Of a stretch of DNA of 64,000 nucleotides, positions 53,467 to 61,712 are shown piece by piece. The position numbers and the translations under genes are program-made. Source of the stretch: Streptomyces sp. HUAS 15-9 (GTDB lineage Bacteria > Actinomycetota > Actinomycetes > Streptomycetales > Streptomycetaceae); the NCBI RefSeq assembly GCF_025642155.1, contig NZ_CP106798.1, positions 5,642,001 to 5,706,000 on the forward strand, written 5' to 3'. Positions within the stretch are counted from its first letter, which is position 1. Each line of letters opens with the position of its first letter. Under the pieces are notes generated by a model. The model had not been told where the DNA came from. It was given only the letters and a program-made list of their open reading frames with translations, and did not search any database.

Positions 53467-54138
53467 ATGGAGACGACAAGTGGGGCGGTCGCGCAGGCGC
53501 CGGATGCGGAGGGCGGCCGGCAGGCCCCCTACGCCCGGCGTACGGTCGACGGCTACCTGCTGGCGCCCTTCCCGTGGTACGGCCTCGACGAGGCCTTCAC
53601 GGGGCCGCGCTGGCTGATGCAGGTCGGTACGGCGGCCGACGGCGCCGTCGAGCACGGTTCGATCGGGCACGGGGACGAGCCCTCCGTGAAGAACGAGTAC
53701 GCGGTCGGCTCCGCGACGGAGCCCCGGGAGAAGTTCGCCGTCGTGGTGACCGTCGCGGCGAACCCCTCCCGGCGCAGCGCGGACGGCACGGGCTTCCTGG
53801 AGGCCACCACGGTCTCCTCGGCGGCCTGGCTGGCCGGTGTGGGGTTGCTGTCCTTCACCTGGCCCGGCCAGATGGACCACAGCCTCCGTGACGACTGGCT
53901 GGAGCAGCAGACCGAGACGGCGTGGGTCCTCGCGGACGACCTCACCGGCCCGGACTGGTCGACCCTGTCCCTGCCCGTCGACGGCGTGCCGACTCCCTTC
54001 CACTACCGGGAGTCCGAATTCGGCTGGGTGCTCGCCGGGTCGACGCAGGAAGGGGTGCACGTGGGGGCGTACGGGAGGGGCATGAGCGCGTACGGCCTCG
54101 GCTTCGCCATGATCAAGGACATCTCGGCGTACGCGTAG
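53467..54138 (+). CDS. Conserved hypothetical protein
   Basis: 223 residues from ATG 53467 with GAGGAGG upstream. No signal peptide or membrane helix. Readable segments are YARRTVDGYLLAPFPWYGLD, EAFTGPRWLMQVGTAADGAV, TGFLEATTVSSAAWLAGVGL and YGRGMSAYGLGFAMIKDISA. I do not recognise a domain. It sits between tatB and mrp, facing mrp convergently across a shared terminator. Confidence 0.75.
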   Translation: METTSGAVAQAPDAEGGRQAPYARRTVDGYLLAPFPWYGLDEAFTGPRWLMQVGTAADGAVEHGSIGHGDEPSVKNEYAVGSATEPREKFAVVVTVAANPSRRSADGTGFLEATTVSSAAWLAGVGLLSFTWPGQMDHSLRDDWLEQQTETAWVLADDLTGPDWSTLSLPVDGVPTPFHYRESEFGWVLAGSTQEGVHVGAYGRGMSAYGLGFAMIKDISAYA

Positions 54139-54157
54139 CCGACAGGGACATGCACAA

Positions 54158-54185
54158 AGGGGCGTCGCTGCACAGCGGCGCCCCT
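54158..54185. terminator. Bidirectional terminator between the hypothetical gene and mrp
   Basis: AGGGGCG (54158-54164) and CGCCCCT (54179-54185) with inner TCGCT/AGCGG; preceded by CACAA on the plus strand. Serves convergent genes. Confidence 0.65.
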
Positions 54186-54215
54186 CGGCACAGGGTCGTG
54201 GAAGACCCCAGGACC

Positions 54216-55349
54216 CTAGAACTTGTTCTTCGGGGTGATCCCCAGCGACAGCCCCGAAAGGCCCCGCTGGCGTCCGCCCAGCTTCCCTGCGATCGACCGC
54301 AACGCCGCGCCCGCCGGGGATTCGGGGTCGGTCAGGACGACCGGCTTGCCCTCGTCGCCGCCCTCGCGCAGGCGGACGTCGATCGGGATGCTGCCGAGGA
54401 CGGGGACGGTCGCGCCGGTGGTGCGGGTCAGGCCGTCGGCCACCGTCTGGCCACCGCCCGTGCCGAAGACGTCGACCATCTCTCCGCAGTGCGGGCAGGG
54501 CAGGCCGGACATGTTCTCGACCACGCCGACGATCTTCTGGTGGGTCTGGACGGCGATGGAGCCCGCGCGCTCGGCGACCTCCGCGGCGGCCTGCTGCGGG
54601 GTCGTCACGACCAGGATCTCCGCGTTCGGGATCAGCTGGGCGACCGAGATGGCGATGTCGCCCGTGCCGGGCGGCAGGTCGAGCAGCAGCACGTCCAGGT
54701 CGCCCCAGTACACGTCGGCCAGGAACTGCTGGAGCGCGCGATGGAGCATCGGACCGCGCCAGACGACCGGTGCGTTGCCCGGGGTGAACATGCCGATCGA
54801 GATGACCTTCACGCCGTTCGCGGACGGCGGCATGATCATGTTCTCGACCTGGGTCGGACGGCCGTCCGCGCCCAGCATGCGCGGCACGCTGTGGCCGTAG
54901 ATGTCGGCGTCGACCACGCCCACCCGCAGGCCGTCCGCGGCCATCGCCGCCGCCAGGTTCACCGTCACCGAGGACTTGCCGACGCCGCCCTTGCCGGAGG
55001 CGACCGCGTACACCCGGGTCAGGTTGCCGGGCTTGGCGAAGGGGACCTCGCGCTCGGCCTGGCCGCCGCGCAGGGCGTTCGCCAGCTCCTTGCGCTGCTC
55101 GTCGCTCATGACGTCGAGCGTGACGTCGACGCGGGTGACGCCCTCGACCCGGGAGACCGCGTCGGTCACGCGTTTCGTGATCGTCTCGCGCATCGGGCAG
55201 CCGGAGACCGTCAGGTACACGGTGACCGCGACCGCCCCGTCCGCTCCGATCTCCACGGATTTGACCATGCCCAGTTCGGTGATGGGGCGGTTGATCTCGG
55301 GGTCGTTCACCGTCGCCAGTGCTTCGCGCACCGCGTCTTCCGTAGCCAT
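54216..55349 (-). CDS. mrp: Mrp/ApbC/NBP35 family iron-sulfur carrier ATPase
   Basis: 377 residues from ATG 55349 (MATEDAVREALATVNDPEIN). The N-terminal MIP18/DUF59 domain (about 1-85) is fused to a P-loop ATPase with the deviant Walker A GKGGVGKSS near residue 118, VVDADIYGHSVPRML and LDLPPGTGDIAIS. The cluster-binding CPHCG near residue 268 is present. It assembles or delivers [4Fe-4S] clusters. Corresponds to Rv1229c. Confidence 0.93.
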   Translation of the reverse strand: MATEDAVREALATVNDPEINRPITELGMVKSVEIGADGAVAVTVYLTVSGCPMRETITKRVTDAVSRVEGVTRVDVTLDVMSDEQRKELANALRGGQAEREVPFAKPGNLTRVYAVASGKGGVGKSSVTVNLAAAMAADGLRVGVVDADIYGHSVPRMLGADGRPTQVENMIMPPSANGVKVISIGMFTPGNAPVVWRGPMLHRALQQFLADVYWGDLDVLLLDLPPGTGDIAISVAQLIPNAEILVVTTPQQAAAEVAERAGSIAVQTHQKIVGVVENMSGLPCPHCGEMVDVFGTGGGQTVADGLTRTTGATVPVLGSIPIDVRLREGGDEGKPVVLTDPESPAGAALRSIAGKLGGRQRGLSGLSLGITPKNKF

Positions 55350-55392
55350 AAGGACGATGGTACGGCGATCCGTACGGCGTCCGGGTAGCCCC

Positions 55393-55998
55393 TCAGTGGT
55401 CTTCTGCGTCACGTTCGGCCGAGCGATCCATCCGTTCTGCCGGGAATGCGGGGTGTCCGTCGTGGCGCCGCAGTTGCTCCAGGTCCTTGACGGCGTCCTG
55501 CAGCTCGGAACGGATCCAGTCCCGGGTCGCCACCTCGCCGAGGCCCATGCGCAGCGCGGCGATCTCCCGGGTGAGGTACTCGGTGTCCGCGATGGACCGC
55601 TCGTTCTGCTTGCGGTCCTGCTCGAGGTTGACGCGGTCGCGGTCGTCCTGCCGGTTCTGCGCGAGCAGGATCAGCGGGGCCGCGTAGGAGGCCTGGAGGG
55701 ACAGCATCAGGGTCAGGAAGATGAAGGGGTAGCTGTCGAAGCGCAGGACGGCCGGTGCGGTGATGTTCCACAGCACCCACAGGATGATGACGACGGTCAT
55801 CCAGACGATGAAGCGTCCCGTGCCCAGGAAGCGCGCGATCTTCTCCGACAGCCGTCCGAAGGCCTCCGGGTCCCACTCGGGCATGATCCGGCGCCGCGGC
55901 GGCCGCGGCTGGTCGAGCCGGGGCGTGCGCGGCCGGGTGGCGGCGGTGGCGCCGACCAGGGTGCGCTCGCGGGCGGCGGACTCGCGCTCAGGAACCAT
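55393..55998 (-). CDS. DUF1003 membrane protein
   Basis: 201 residues from ATG 55998 (MVPERESAARERTLVGATAA). Two helices, FIVWMTVVIILWVLWNITAP and FIFLTLMLSLQASYAAPLIL, are followed by the strongly conserved AQNRQDDRDRVNLEQDRKQN and a coiled C-terminal region. Its start overlaps the upstream MgtE-like gene by 11 bases, and the pair is probably co-expressed. In M. tuberculosis the same two families are adjacent (Rv1231c-Rv1232c). Confidence 0.88.
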   Translation of the reverse strand: MVPERESAARERTLVGATAATRPRTPRLDQPRPPRRRIMPEWDPEAFGRLSEKIARFLGTGRFIVWMTVVIILWVLWNITAPAVLRFDSYPFIFLTLMLSLQASYAAPLILLAQNRQDDRDRVNLEQDRKQNERSIADTEYLTREIAALRMGLGEVATRDWIRSELQDAVKDLEQLRRHDGHPAFPAERMDRSAERDAEDH

Positions 55999-57307
55999 GC
56001 GCGCCCGCCCCCTCGTTCGCTCCCGCTCCCGCCGCCTGTTCCGTCTCCCCGTCCAGGTGGAACTCCGTCTCCCGCCAGTCGTCGGGGAGCATGTGGTCCA
56101 GTACGTCGTCCACGGTGACCACGCCGAGCAGCGAACCGGCCTCGTCGACCACGGGCGCCGCCACCATGTCGTACGTGGCGAAGAACCCGGCGATGATCGG
56201 CAGGGTGGCCTCGGGGTCGAGTGTCTGCAGGTCGTCGTCGACCAGCGAGCTGACCAGGGTGTACGGCGGATCGCGCAGCAGACGCTGGAAGTGGACCGTG
56301 CCCAGGTACTTGCCGGTCGGCGTCTCGTCGGGCGGGCGGCAGACGTAGACCTGGGCGGCGAGGGCGGGGGACAGGTCCGGGTTGCGGACACGGGCGAGGG
56401 CGTCGGCGACGGTGGCGTCCGGGCGCAGTACGACGGGCTCGGTGGTCATGAGGCCGCCGGCGGTGTGTTCCTCGTACGACATCAGGCGGCGCATGTCGGC
56501 CGCGTCGGCGGGCTGCATCAGGCTCAGCAGCCGTTCCTTGTCGGCCTCCGGGAGTTCGGCGAGCAGGTCGGCCGCGTCGTCCGGGTCCATGGCCTCCAGG
56601 ACGTCCGCGGCGCGCTCCTCCTTCAGCTTGCCGAGGATCTCGATCTGGTCGTCCTCGGGCAGTTCCTCCAGGACGTCGGCGAGCCGGTCGTCGTCGAGGG
56701 CGGCGGCGACCTCGGCGCGCCGTTTCGGGGAGAGGTGGTGCAGGACGTTGGCGAGGTCGGCTGGGCGCAGCTGCTCGAAGGTGGCGAGCAGGCTCTCGGC
56801 GCCCTGACCGTGCTCCTCCAGGGAGAACCCGGTGACGGCGGACCACTCGACGGTGAGCGTCTCCCCCTTGGCCCGCCGGAACGCGCTGCCCTTCTTCCCC
56901 TTGCGGACGAAGACGCGGTCGACCTCCCAGTCCCGGCGGGCCGGCAGCTGCTGCACGGAGACGTCCAGGACGGTGACCTCCTCGTCGGTCTCGACGAGTT
57001 TGACGCGCCGGTCGAGCAGTTCCCCGAAGACGAGCCGTTCGGTGGGCCGGCGCTCGAAGCGGCGGACGTTGAGCACGCCGGTGGCGATGACCTGGCCGGA
57101 CTCGATACTGGTCACCCGGGTCATGGGCAGGAAGATGCGGCGCCGGGTGGGCAGTTCCACGACCAGCCCGAGCAGCCGCGGGGGACGTCGTCCGACCCGG
57201 AGGATGACCACGAGGTCGCGCACGCGTCCCACCAGGTCGCCGTTCGGATCGAAGACGGGGACAGCGGCGAGATGCGAGACGAAGATCCGGGGGGCGCCGG
57301 CTGCCAT
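55988..57307 (-). CDS. MgtE N-domain/CBS protein without a transport domain
   Basis: 439 residues from ATG 57307. An N-terminal PRC-barrel-like part (IFVSHLAAVPVFDPNGDLVG, GRVRDLVVILRVG) is followed by the MgtE intracellular N domain (LRPADLANVLHHLSPKRRAE, LADVLEELPEDDQIEILGKL) and two CBS domains (TTEPVVLRPDATVADALARV; GVVTVDDVLDHMLPDDW). The membrane domain of true MgtE is absent, so it is a sensor or regulator rather than a channel. The neighbouring CorA gene suggests a magnesium link. Confidence 0.87.
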   Translation of the reverse strand: MAAGAPRIFVSHLAAVPVFDPNGDLVGRVRDLVVILRVGRRPPRLLGLVVELPTRRRIFLPMTRVTSIESGQVIATGVLNVRRFERRPTERLVFGELLDRRVKLVETDEEVTVLDVSVQQLPARRDWEVDRVFVRKGKKGSAFRRAKGETLTVEWSAVTGFSLEEHGQGAESLLATFEQLRPADLANVLHHLSPKRRAEVAAALDDDRLADVLEELPEDDQIEILGKLKEERAADVLEAMDPDDAADLLAELPEADKERLLSLMQPADAADMRRLMSYEEHTAGGLMTTEPVVLRPDATVADALARVRNPDLSPALAAQVYVCRPPDETPTGKYLGTVHFQRLLRDPPYTLVSSLVDDDLQTLDPEATLPIIAGFFATYDMVAAPVVDEAGSLLGVVTVDDVLDHMLPDDWRETEFHLDGETEQAAGAGANEGAGAHGS

Positions 57308-57319
57308 GACTGTGCTCCC

Positions 57320-57347
57320 TTTATGTACAGGAGTTTATGTACAGGAG
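57320..57347. repeat. 14-base tandem duplication with TGTACA cores, upstream of the MgtE-like gene
   Basis: TTTATGTACAGGAG occurs twice in direct succession (57320-57333, 57334-57347), placing two palindromic TGTACA sites 14 bases apart, 13-40 bases ahead of the minus-strand start. Possible operator or slippage product. The rest of the 57348-57520 divergent region shows no other motif. Confidence 0.75.
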
Positions 57348-57520
57348 TGCTGGGGGTCGCGTTCCTTTCCCGATTTGCCCGCTCGGTGGGCTTCAGGCTA
57401 GCCCGTCCTGATCGGGCACGCCCTGGTGAGCGGTCCGGACGGACTGGCTCCGCCTGGCGGGTGCCTCCCGGGTACGCTGCGGTACTCAGCTCAGGACCCG
57501 TCAGAAGGGCAGCCCCACCT

Positions 57521-58270
57521 GTGACTGCGATTTCCCAGGGCCGTATCCGCCGCGCCGTGCTCGTGAGCGCGACGTGCGCACTGGTGATGACGGGAACGGC
57601 GGCGCTCGCTGCGTGCAACGAGGATCCGGACGCGGGCACCAACGGCGTGGGCAAGCTGTCCGCGGCGAAGGTCCAGAGCAGGACGAAGGCGGCCGCCGGT
57701 TCCGTGGACGCGGTGCGGCTGTCCGGGACGGTCGTCACCCGTGGGCACACCTACCGGCTCGACATGCGCCTGAAGCCGCAGGGCGGCATCGGGTCGGTCA
57801 CTTCGGAGGGGACGACCTTCCATGTCCTGCGGATCGGTGAGCAGCTGTTTCTGAAGGCCGACGCGGCTTTCTGGAGCCACGCGGACGGCGCCGCCGGCAA
57901 GGGCGGGGACACGGCGGACAAGCTCGACGGCAAGTACGTGAAGGTGCCGCAGGGCGATCCCGCGTACAAGAAGTTCAGCGGCTTCACGGACAAGGCCGTA
58001 CTCCTCGACGGCCTGCTGACCCTGCACGGCACGCTGGCCACGGACGGGCACCACGAGCAGTCGGGCACCCGCACCATCCGCATCACCGGCGACAAGGGCT
58101 CCGGCGGCACGCTGGACGTCTCCCTGCAGGGCAAGCCGTACCCGCTCCGACTGGTCCGCGGCGGCAGCGCGGGAACGCTCAGCTTCTCCGACTGGGGCAA
58201 GGACTTCACCGTGACCCAGCCCCCGAAGAACGAGACCGTCGACTACGGGAGGCAACTCCCGACGTCGTAG
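57521..58270 (+). CDS. LppX/LprG-like lipoprotein
   Basis: 249 residues from GTG 57521. Signal and lipobox: RRAVLVSATCALVMTGTAAL then AAC near residue 32. The mature part resembles the LppX_LprAFG fold (SAAKVQSRTKAAAGSVDAVR, GGIGSVTSEGTTFHVLRIGE, KFSGFTDKAVLLDGLLTLHG), extracytoplasmic lipid carriers of Actinobacteria. The fold assignment is moderate; the lipoprotein assignment is firm. A 16-base tandem duplication overlaps the stop codon. Confidence 0.8.
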   Translation: MTAISQGRIRRAVLVSATCALVMTGTAALAACNEDPDAGTNGVGKLSAAKVQSRTKAAAGSVDAVRLSGTVVTRGHTYRLDMRLKPQGGIGSVTSEGTTFHVLRIGEQLFLKADAAFWSHADGAAGKGGDTADKLDGKYVKVPQGDPAYKKFSGFTDKAVLLDGLLTLHGTLATDGHHEQSGTRTIRITGDKGSGGTLDVSLQGKPYPLRLVRGGSAGTLSFSDWGKDFTVTQPPKNETVDYGRQLPTS

Positions 58271-58295
58271 GACGGAAGCGTCGTAGGACGGAAGC
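58264..58295. repeat. 16-base tandem duplication overlapping the lipoprotein stop codon
   Basis: GTCGTAGGACGGAAGC (58264-58279) is repeated exactly at 58280-58295. TAG 58268-58270 is inside the first copy, so a second TAG follows. Confidence 0.92.
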
Positions 58296-58355
58296 ACCGA
58301 CACCGCCCGGGTCGCACTGCCTTGCCGCACCGGCACCAACGGGCCGGCGGTGGAG

Positions 58356-58871
58356 TCACCTGCGCTTGCGTCGCCCCGCGAGAAGGCGTGGGAGGGCCGC
58401 CGGGATCGGGCGGCGGGTCGTGGCCGGGGTCGGCAGGGGGGACTCGGCCAGGCTGGTGGAGGGGAGGGGGGTCGTGGTGCCCGTCGGGGTCAGGCGGAGC
58501 ACCCGGCACTCGCGGGCCCAGCGGGCGGTCATCGCCTCGCCGTCCGGTGCGTTGAGGCGCTTGCCCTTGAGTTCGGCCACCGCCGCCTCCCACTCGGCGG
58601 AGCCGGGCGCAGGCTCGGACACGGACGCCGTCCAGGAGACGAGCCGGCCGCCCTTGTCCTTGCTGCGCACGGTCACCTCGGCGAAGCCCCCGTCGGCCAG
58701 CCCGGGCAGCGGCTGCTCCCCGGGCCCGTCACCGACCAGGCACACCGCACCCTCGTGCCACACGTGCCAGAGCGCACGGGCGGCCGGGGCGCCGGTGCCC
58801 TTGACCCAGATGAGGCCGGACTTCTTCGTGGCCTCCTCGACGAGGGCCTGGTCGAGCAGCTCGCTTGTCAT
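58356..58871 (-). CDS. Conserved hypothetical protein
   Basis: 171 residues from ATG 58871. N-terminal half: LVEEATKKSGLIWVKGTGAP, ALWHVWHEGAVCLVGDGPGE, FAEVTVRSKDKGGRLVSWTA, a split-barrel-like pattern similar to proteins near the pyridoxamine-phosphate-oxidase fold, which is weak. The C-terminus is Pro/Thr-rich and ends basic (RRKRR). It is the gene downstream of corA on the same strand, 28 bases away, and may be co-transcribed. Confidence 0.75.
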   Translation of the reverse strand: MTSELLDQALVEEATKKSGLIWVKGTGAPAARALWHVWHEGAVCLVGDGPGEQPLPGLADGGFAEVTVRSKDKGGRLVSWTASVSEPAPGSAEWEAAVAELKGKRLNAPDGEAMTARWARECRVLRLTPTGTTTPLPSTSLAESPLPTPATTRRPIPAALPRLLAGRRKRR

Positions 58872-58899
58872 GCATTCAGCCTAGCCGCGCGCCCCGCCC

Positions 58900-60033
58900 T
58901 CACAGCCAGCCGTTGCGCTTCAGCGTGCGGTGGATGCCCAGACACAGGGCCACCGTGACGCCCATGATCACCGGGTAGCCGTACTTCCAGTGCAGCTCGG
59001 GCATGTACTTGAAGTTCATGCCGTACACACCGCACACCATCGTCGGCACGGCGATGATCGCCGCCCAGGCCGTGATCTTGCGCATGTCCTCGTTCTGCGC
59101 GACCGAGGCCTGCGCGAGGTTGGCCTGGAGGATGGAGTTGAGCAGCTCGTCGAAGCCGATCACCTGCTCCTGGACACGGGCCAGGTGGTCGGCGACGTCC
59201 CGGAAGTACTTCTGGATGTCCGGGTCGACCAACCGCATCGGACGCTCGCTCAGCAGCTGCATCGGCCGCAGGAGCGGCGAGACCGCGCGCTTGAACTCCA
59301 ACACCTCACGCTTGAGCTGGTAGATCCGCGCCGAGTCCACACCGCGCGACACCCCGCCCCTGCGGGCGGGAGAGAAGACCTCGGTCTCCACCTCGTCGAT
59401 GTCGTCCTGCACCGCGTCCGCGACCGCGATGTAACCGTCGACGACATGGTCGGAGATGGCGTGCAGCACGGCCGAGGGACCCTTGGCGAGCAACTCGGGG
59501 TCGTCCTGGAGCCGGTGGCGCAGCGCCCGCAACGAGCCCTGCCCGCCGTGCCGGACGGTGATGAAGAAGTCCCGGCCGGTGAAGCACATCACCTCACCGG
59601 TCTCCACGACCTCGCTGTTGGCGGTGAGCTGGTCGTGCTCGACGTAGTGGATGGTCTTGAAGACGGTGAAGAGGGAGTCGTCGTAGCGCTCCAGCTTCGG
59701 GCGCTGGTGCGCCTGCACCGCGTCCTCGACGGCCAGCGGGTGCAGCCCGAACTCGCTCGCGATACCGGCGAATTCGGCTTCGGTCGGCTCGTGCAGACCG
59801 ATCCACACGAACCCTCCGTCACGGCGCACCAGTCGCATCGCCTCGTGCGGGCTCATCGGCTTGGCGCTCTCGACCCGGGCGCCGTCGCGGTACACCGCGC
59901 AGTCGACGACGGCCGAGGGCGTCGAGGGGTCGCGAGTGGTGTCGTACGCGCCCGTGTCCGTCCGCAGGCTGCTCTTGCGCAGCGAGGGACGGGAGGGACG
60001 GACCACGGCACGCAGGTCGCGGATCATCGACAT
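58900..60033 (-). CDS. corA: CorA family magnesium/cobalt transporter
   Basis: 377 residues from ATG 60033 with AAGGAG upstream. Large cytoplasmic funnel domain (FVWIGLHEPTEAEFAGIASE, HPLAVEDAVQAHQRPKLERY), long stalk helix, and the selectivity motif YGMNFKYMPEL in the loop between the two C-terminal helices (TAWAAIIAVPTMVCGVYGMN; VIMGVTVALCLGIHRTLKR). The protein forms pentameric Mg2+ channels. Corresponds to Rv1239c. Confidence 0.95.
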   Translation of the reverse strand: MSMIRDLRAVVRPSRPSLRKSSLRTDTGAYDTTRDPSTPSAVVDCAVYRDGARVESAKPMSPHEAMRLVRRDGGFVWIGLHEPTEAEFAGIASEFGLHPLAVEDAVQAHQRPKLERYDDSLFTVFKTIHYVEHDQLTANSEVVETGEVMCFTGRDFFITVRHGGQGSLRALRHRLQDDPELLAKGPSAVLHAISDHVVDGYIAVADAVQDDIDEVETEVFSPARRGGVSRGVDSARIYQLKREVLEFKRAVSPLLRPMQLLSERPMRLVDPDIQKYFRDVADHLARVQEQVIGFDELLNSILQANLAQASVAQNEDMRKITAWAAIIAVPTMVCGVYGMNFKYMPELHWKYGYPVIMGVTVALCLGIHRTLKRNGWL

Positions 60034-60522
60034 GGCAGGCTCCTTCGCAACGAGCAGCGAGGCGTGCAAGGACCGCTGCGACGGGTGGAACTGCCCGGAA
60101 TGAGGACGTCCGTGCTACGGGATGTTTGGCACGTCCACAAAGCGGGGAGCACCGCTCCGTCGCGGTGGCGGGCTTCGCTGCTGATTCGGCTACTGATACA
60201 GATCAGGCAGATCAGGCAAAACGAAACGAAGTGCTCTTCCGTGCGACGACTGGAACGTGCACGCATGCGAGAGGCGGCAGCCAGGCAGACGAGCCGAAGC
60301 AGCTAGTTCAACGGCAGGAAGAGCGGGTAGTACTGCACGGTCGACTTCGGTCCATCGCAGCCCCACCTCCTCCGGCCGGTCCCTCGTAAGGGAGTCTCGT
60401 CGGCGTCGGGACCCGATCGCGACGCTTCTGCGTGCTGTCCCGAACCACCGGCTCAGAGTATCAGCCGCCCATAGTGTCAAGGCGCGGCTTTGCCCGGTAC
60501 TGACGAGTTCTATGCTCACCGC
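60034..60522. other. Gene-less divergent region between corA and the SUFU gene
   Basis: 489 bases carrying the corA leader and the SUFU promoter. Visible items are a near-tandem CAGATCAGGCAGATCAGGCA at about 60197-60216 and a TCCCT/AGGGA hairpin at about 60381-60394. I tried by eye to place an M-box magnesium riboswitch on the corA strand and could not match its consensus. Nothing else was recognised. Confidence 0.4.
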
Positions 60523-61107
60523 ATGGTTGATGTTCTTCCTCTTGTCGAGGCGCGGTTGAGCACCACGTTCGGAGAACCGGGCGCGCGCGCCGCGGTCACC
60601 TTCCTCGGTACGGACCGCATCGAGGTGCTCCGTTTCCAGGAGGGCGACATCGTCCGCTACGCCACGCTCGGTATGTCCGCGCGTCCCATGTCGGACCCCA
60701 CGGCGATGCTCGCCGACCCGGTCGAGGGACCCCGCGCCGAGTTGGTCCTCTCCGTGCGCGCCGGCGTCGCCGACACCGACAAGGTGCTGCGCCCGCTCGC
60801 CGTCCTCGGCGCGTCCCCGCAGGTGGAGGGTGTGGTCGTGACCTCGGGCGCCTCCCTCGACGTGGGCGAACCCCTGTGGCCCGGTGCCCCGTTCACCTCG
60901 GTCCTGGTCGGTGAGCCGGGCGGGCTGGTCGAGGATCTGGAGCTCGACGAGCCGATGGATCCCGTACGGTTCCTGCCGCTGCTCCCGATGACTCCGAACG
61001 AGGCCGCCTGGAAGCGCGTGCACGGCGCCCAGGCGCTCATGGAGCGCTGGCTCGCGAACGGGACGGATCTGCGGGATCCCGCTCGCAGAACCGTCCCGCT
61101 CGACTGA
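60523..61107 (+). CDS. Suppressor-of-fused (SUFU) domain protein
   Basis: 194 residues from ATG 60523. Family pattern: LPLVEARLSTTFGEPGARAA, EVLRFQEGDIVRYATLGMSA, RAELVLSVRAGVADTDKVLR, and FTSVLVGEPGGLVEDLELDE with LPLLPMTPNEAAWKRVHGAQ near the end. Bacterial SUFU proteins are often immunity proteins or have unknown roles; no toxin gene is adjacent here. Soluble, no signal peptide. Confidence 0.82.
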   Translation: MVDVLPLVEARLSTTFGEPGARAAVTFLGTDRIEVLRFQEGDIVRYATLGMSARPMSDPTAMLADPVEGPRAELVLSVRAGVADTDKVLRPLAVLGASPQVEGVVVTSGASLDVGEPLWPGAPFTSVLVGEPGGLVEDLELDEPMDPVRFLPLLPMTPNEAAWKRVHGAQALMERWLANGTDLRDPARRTVPLD

Positions 61108-61158
61108 CGGCGACGCACGCGCGAGTGACCGATCTCACCAACGCAAGTCCGGAATCGG

Positions 61159-61520
61159 TCAGTTGGCAAAGACCGTGACGCCGTCCTCGGTGGCGTGCTC
61201 GGTCTGCAGCTCCTCGGCCTCGTTCGTGAGGGACTCACGCCGTACGAGCACGACGAGCGCGCCCAGCACCGCGGTGACCGCCGCGACCACGAACGGGATG
61301 TGCGTCGGTCCACTCCTCGATCTTCGGCGCGAAGCAGGGCGCCGCGGTGGCCGCGAACCACCGCACGAAGTTGTAGCCCGCGCTCGCCACGGGCCGCGGC
61401 GCGTCCGACACGCCCAGGGCCAGTTCGGCCCATGAAGGCGACGACCGAGGCTCCGGCCGTCGCCCGGACCGCCTTGGGCTGCCGCAGGATGCCGCCCGCA
61501 CCCGCGTCGAAAACGTCCAT
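61159..61520 (-). pseudogene. Internally deleted MFS transporter gene
   Basis: From ATG 61520 the minus strand reads MDVFDAGAGGILRQPKAVRA then TAGASVVAFMG, the start of a drug-exporter-type MFS protein (usually VVAFMGIGLVDPILP). Immediately afterwards, in another frame, comes ELALGVSDAPRPVASAGYNF and VRWFAATAAPCFAPKIEEW, the late part of such a protein, and after a further shift PFVVAAVTAVLGALVVLVRR to the stop (61161-61159). About 300 residues are missing and at least two frameshifts are present, so the gene is dead. Confidence 0.8.
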
Positions 61521-61599
61521 GTTCTCTCCGATCCCGAGGGTTCCGACGAGGCGTTTGCGAGGGTCCCGACGAGAAGATAGTTGCTATATGCACACAGTA

Positions 61600-61616
61600 A
61601 GTTAGATCGACTAACT
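61600..61616. promoter_or_regulatory. Palindromic operator AGTTAG-ATCGA-CTAACT upstream of the MFS pseudogene
   Basis: Perfect 6-base arms with partial extension (TAAGTTAG/CTAACTAA), in an AT-richer stretch 80 bases upstream of the pseudogene start, with a possible -10 region next to it. Typical of MarR or TetR control of drug-exporter genes. The regulator gene is not in the window. Confidence 0.55.
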
Positions 61617-61712
61617 AATGCAAGTTGCATCTTGTTCTGCGTGGTGACCGGTTCCGTCCGGACGGGTGATCGTCCTTGACGTGGGGGAGCGGGGGTAGGA
61701 CCGTGGGGCCCT

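Noticed and set aside
60290..60345. tRNA-like D-arm string (TAGTTCAACGGCAG)
   Set aside because: No matching acceptor stem, anticodon stem or TTCRA arm could be paired around it.
60034..60480. M-box magnesium riboswitch upstream of corA
   Set aside because: Read on the minus strand, the conserved M-box core strings could not be found; only small hairpins are visible.
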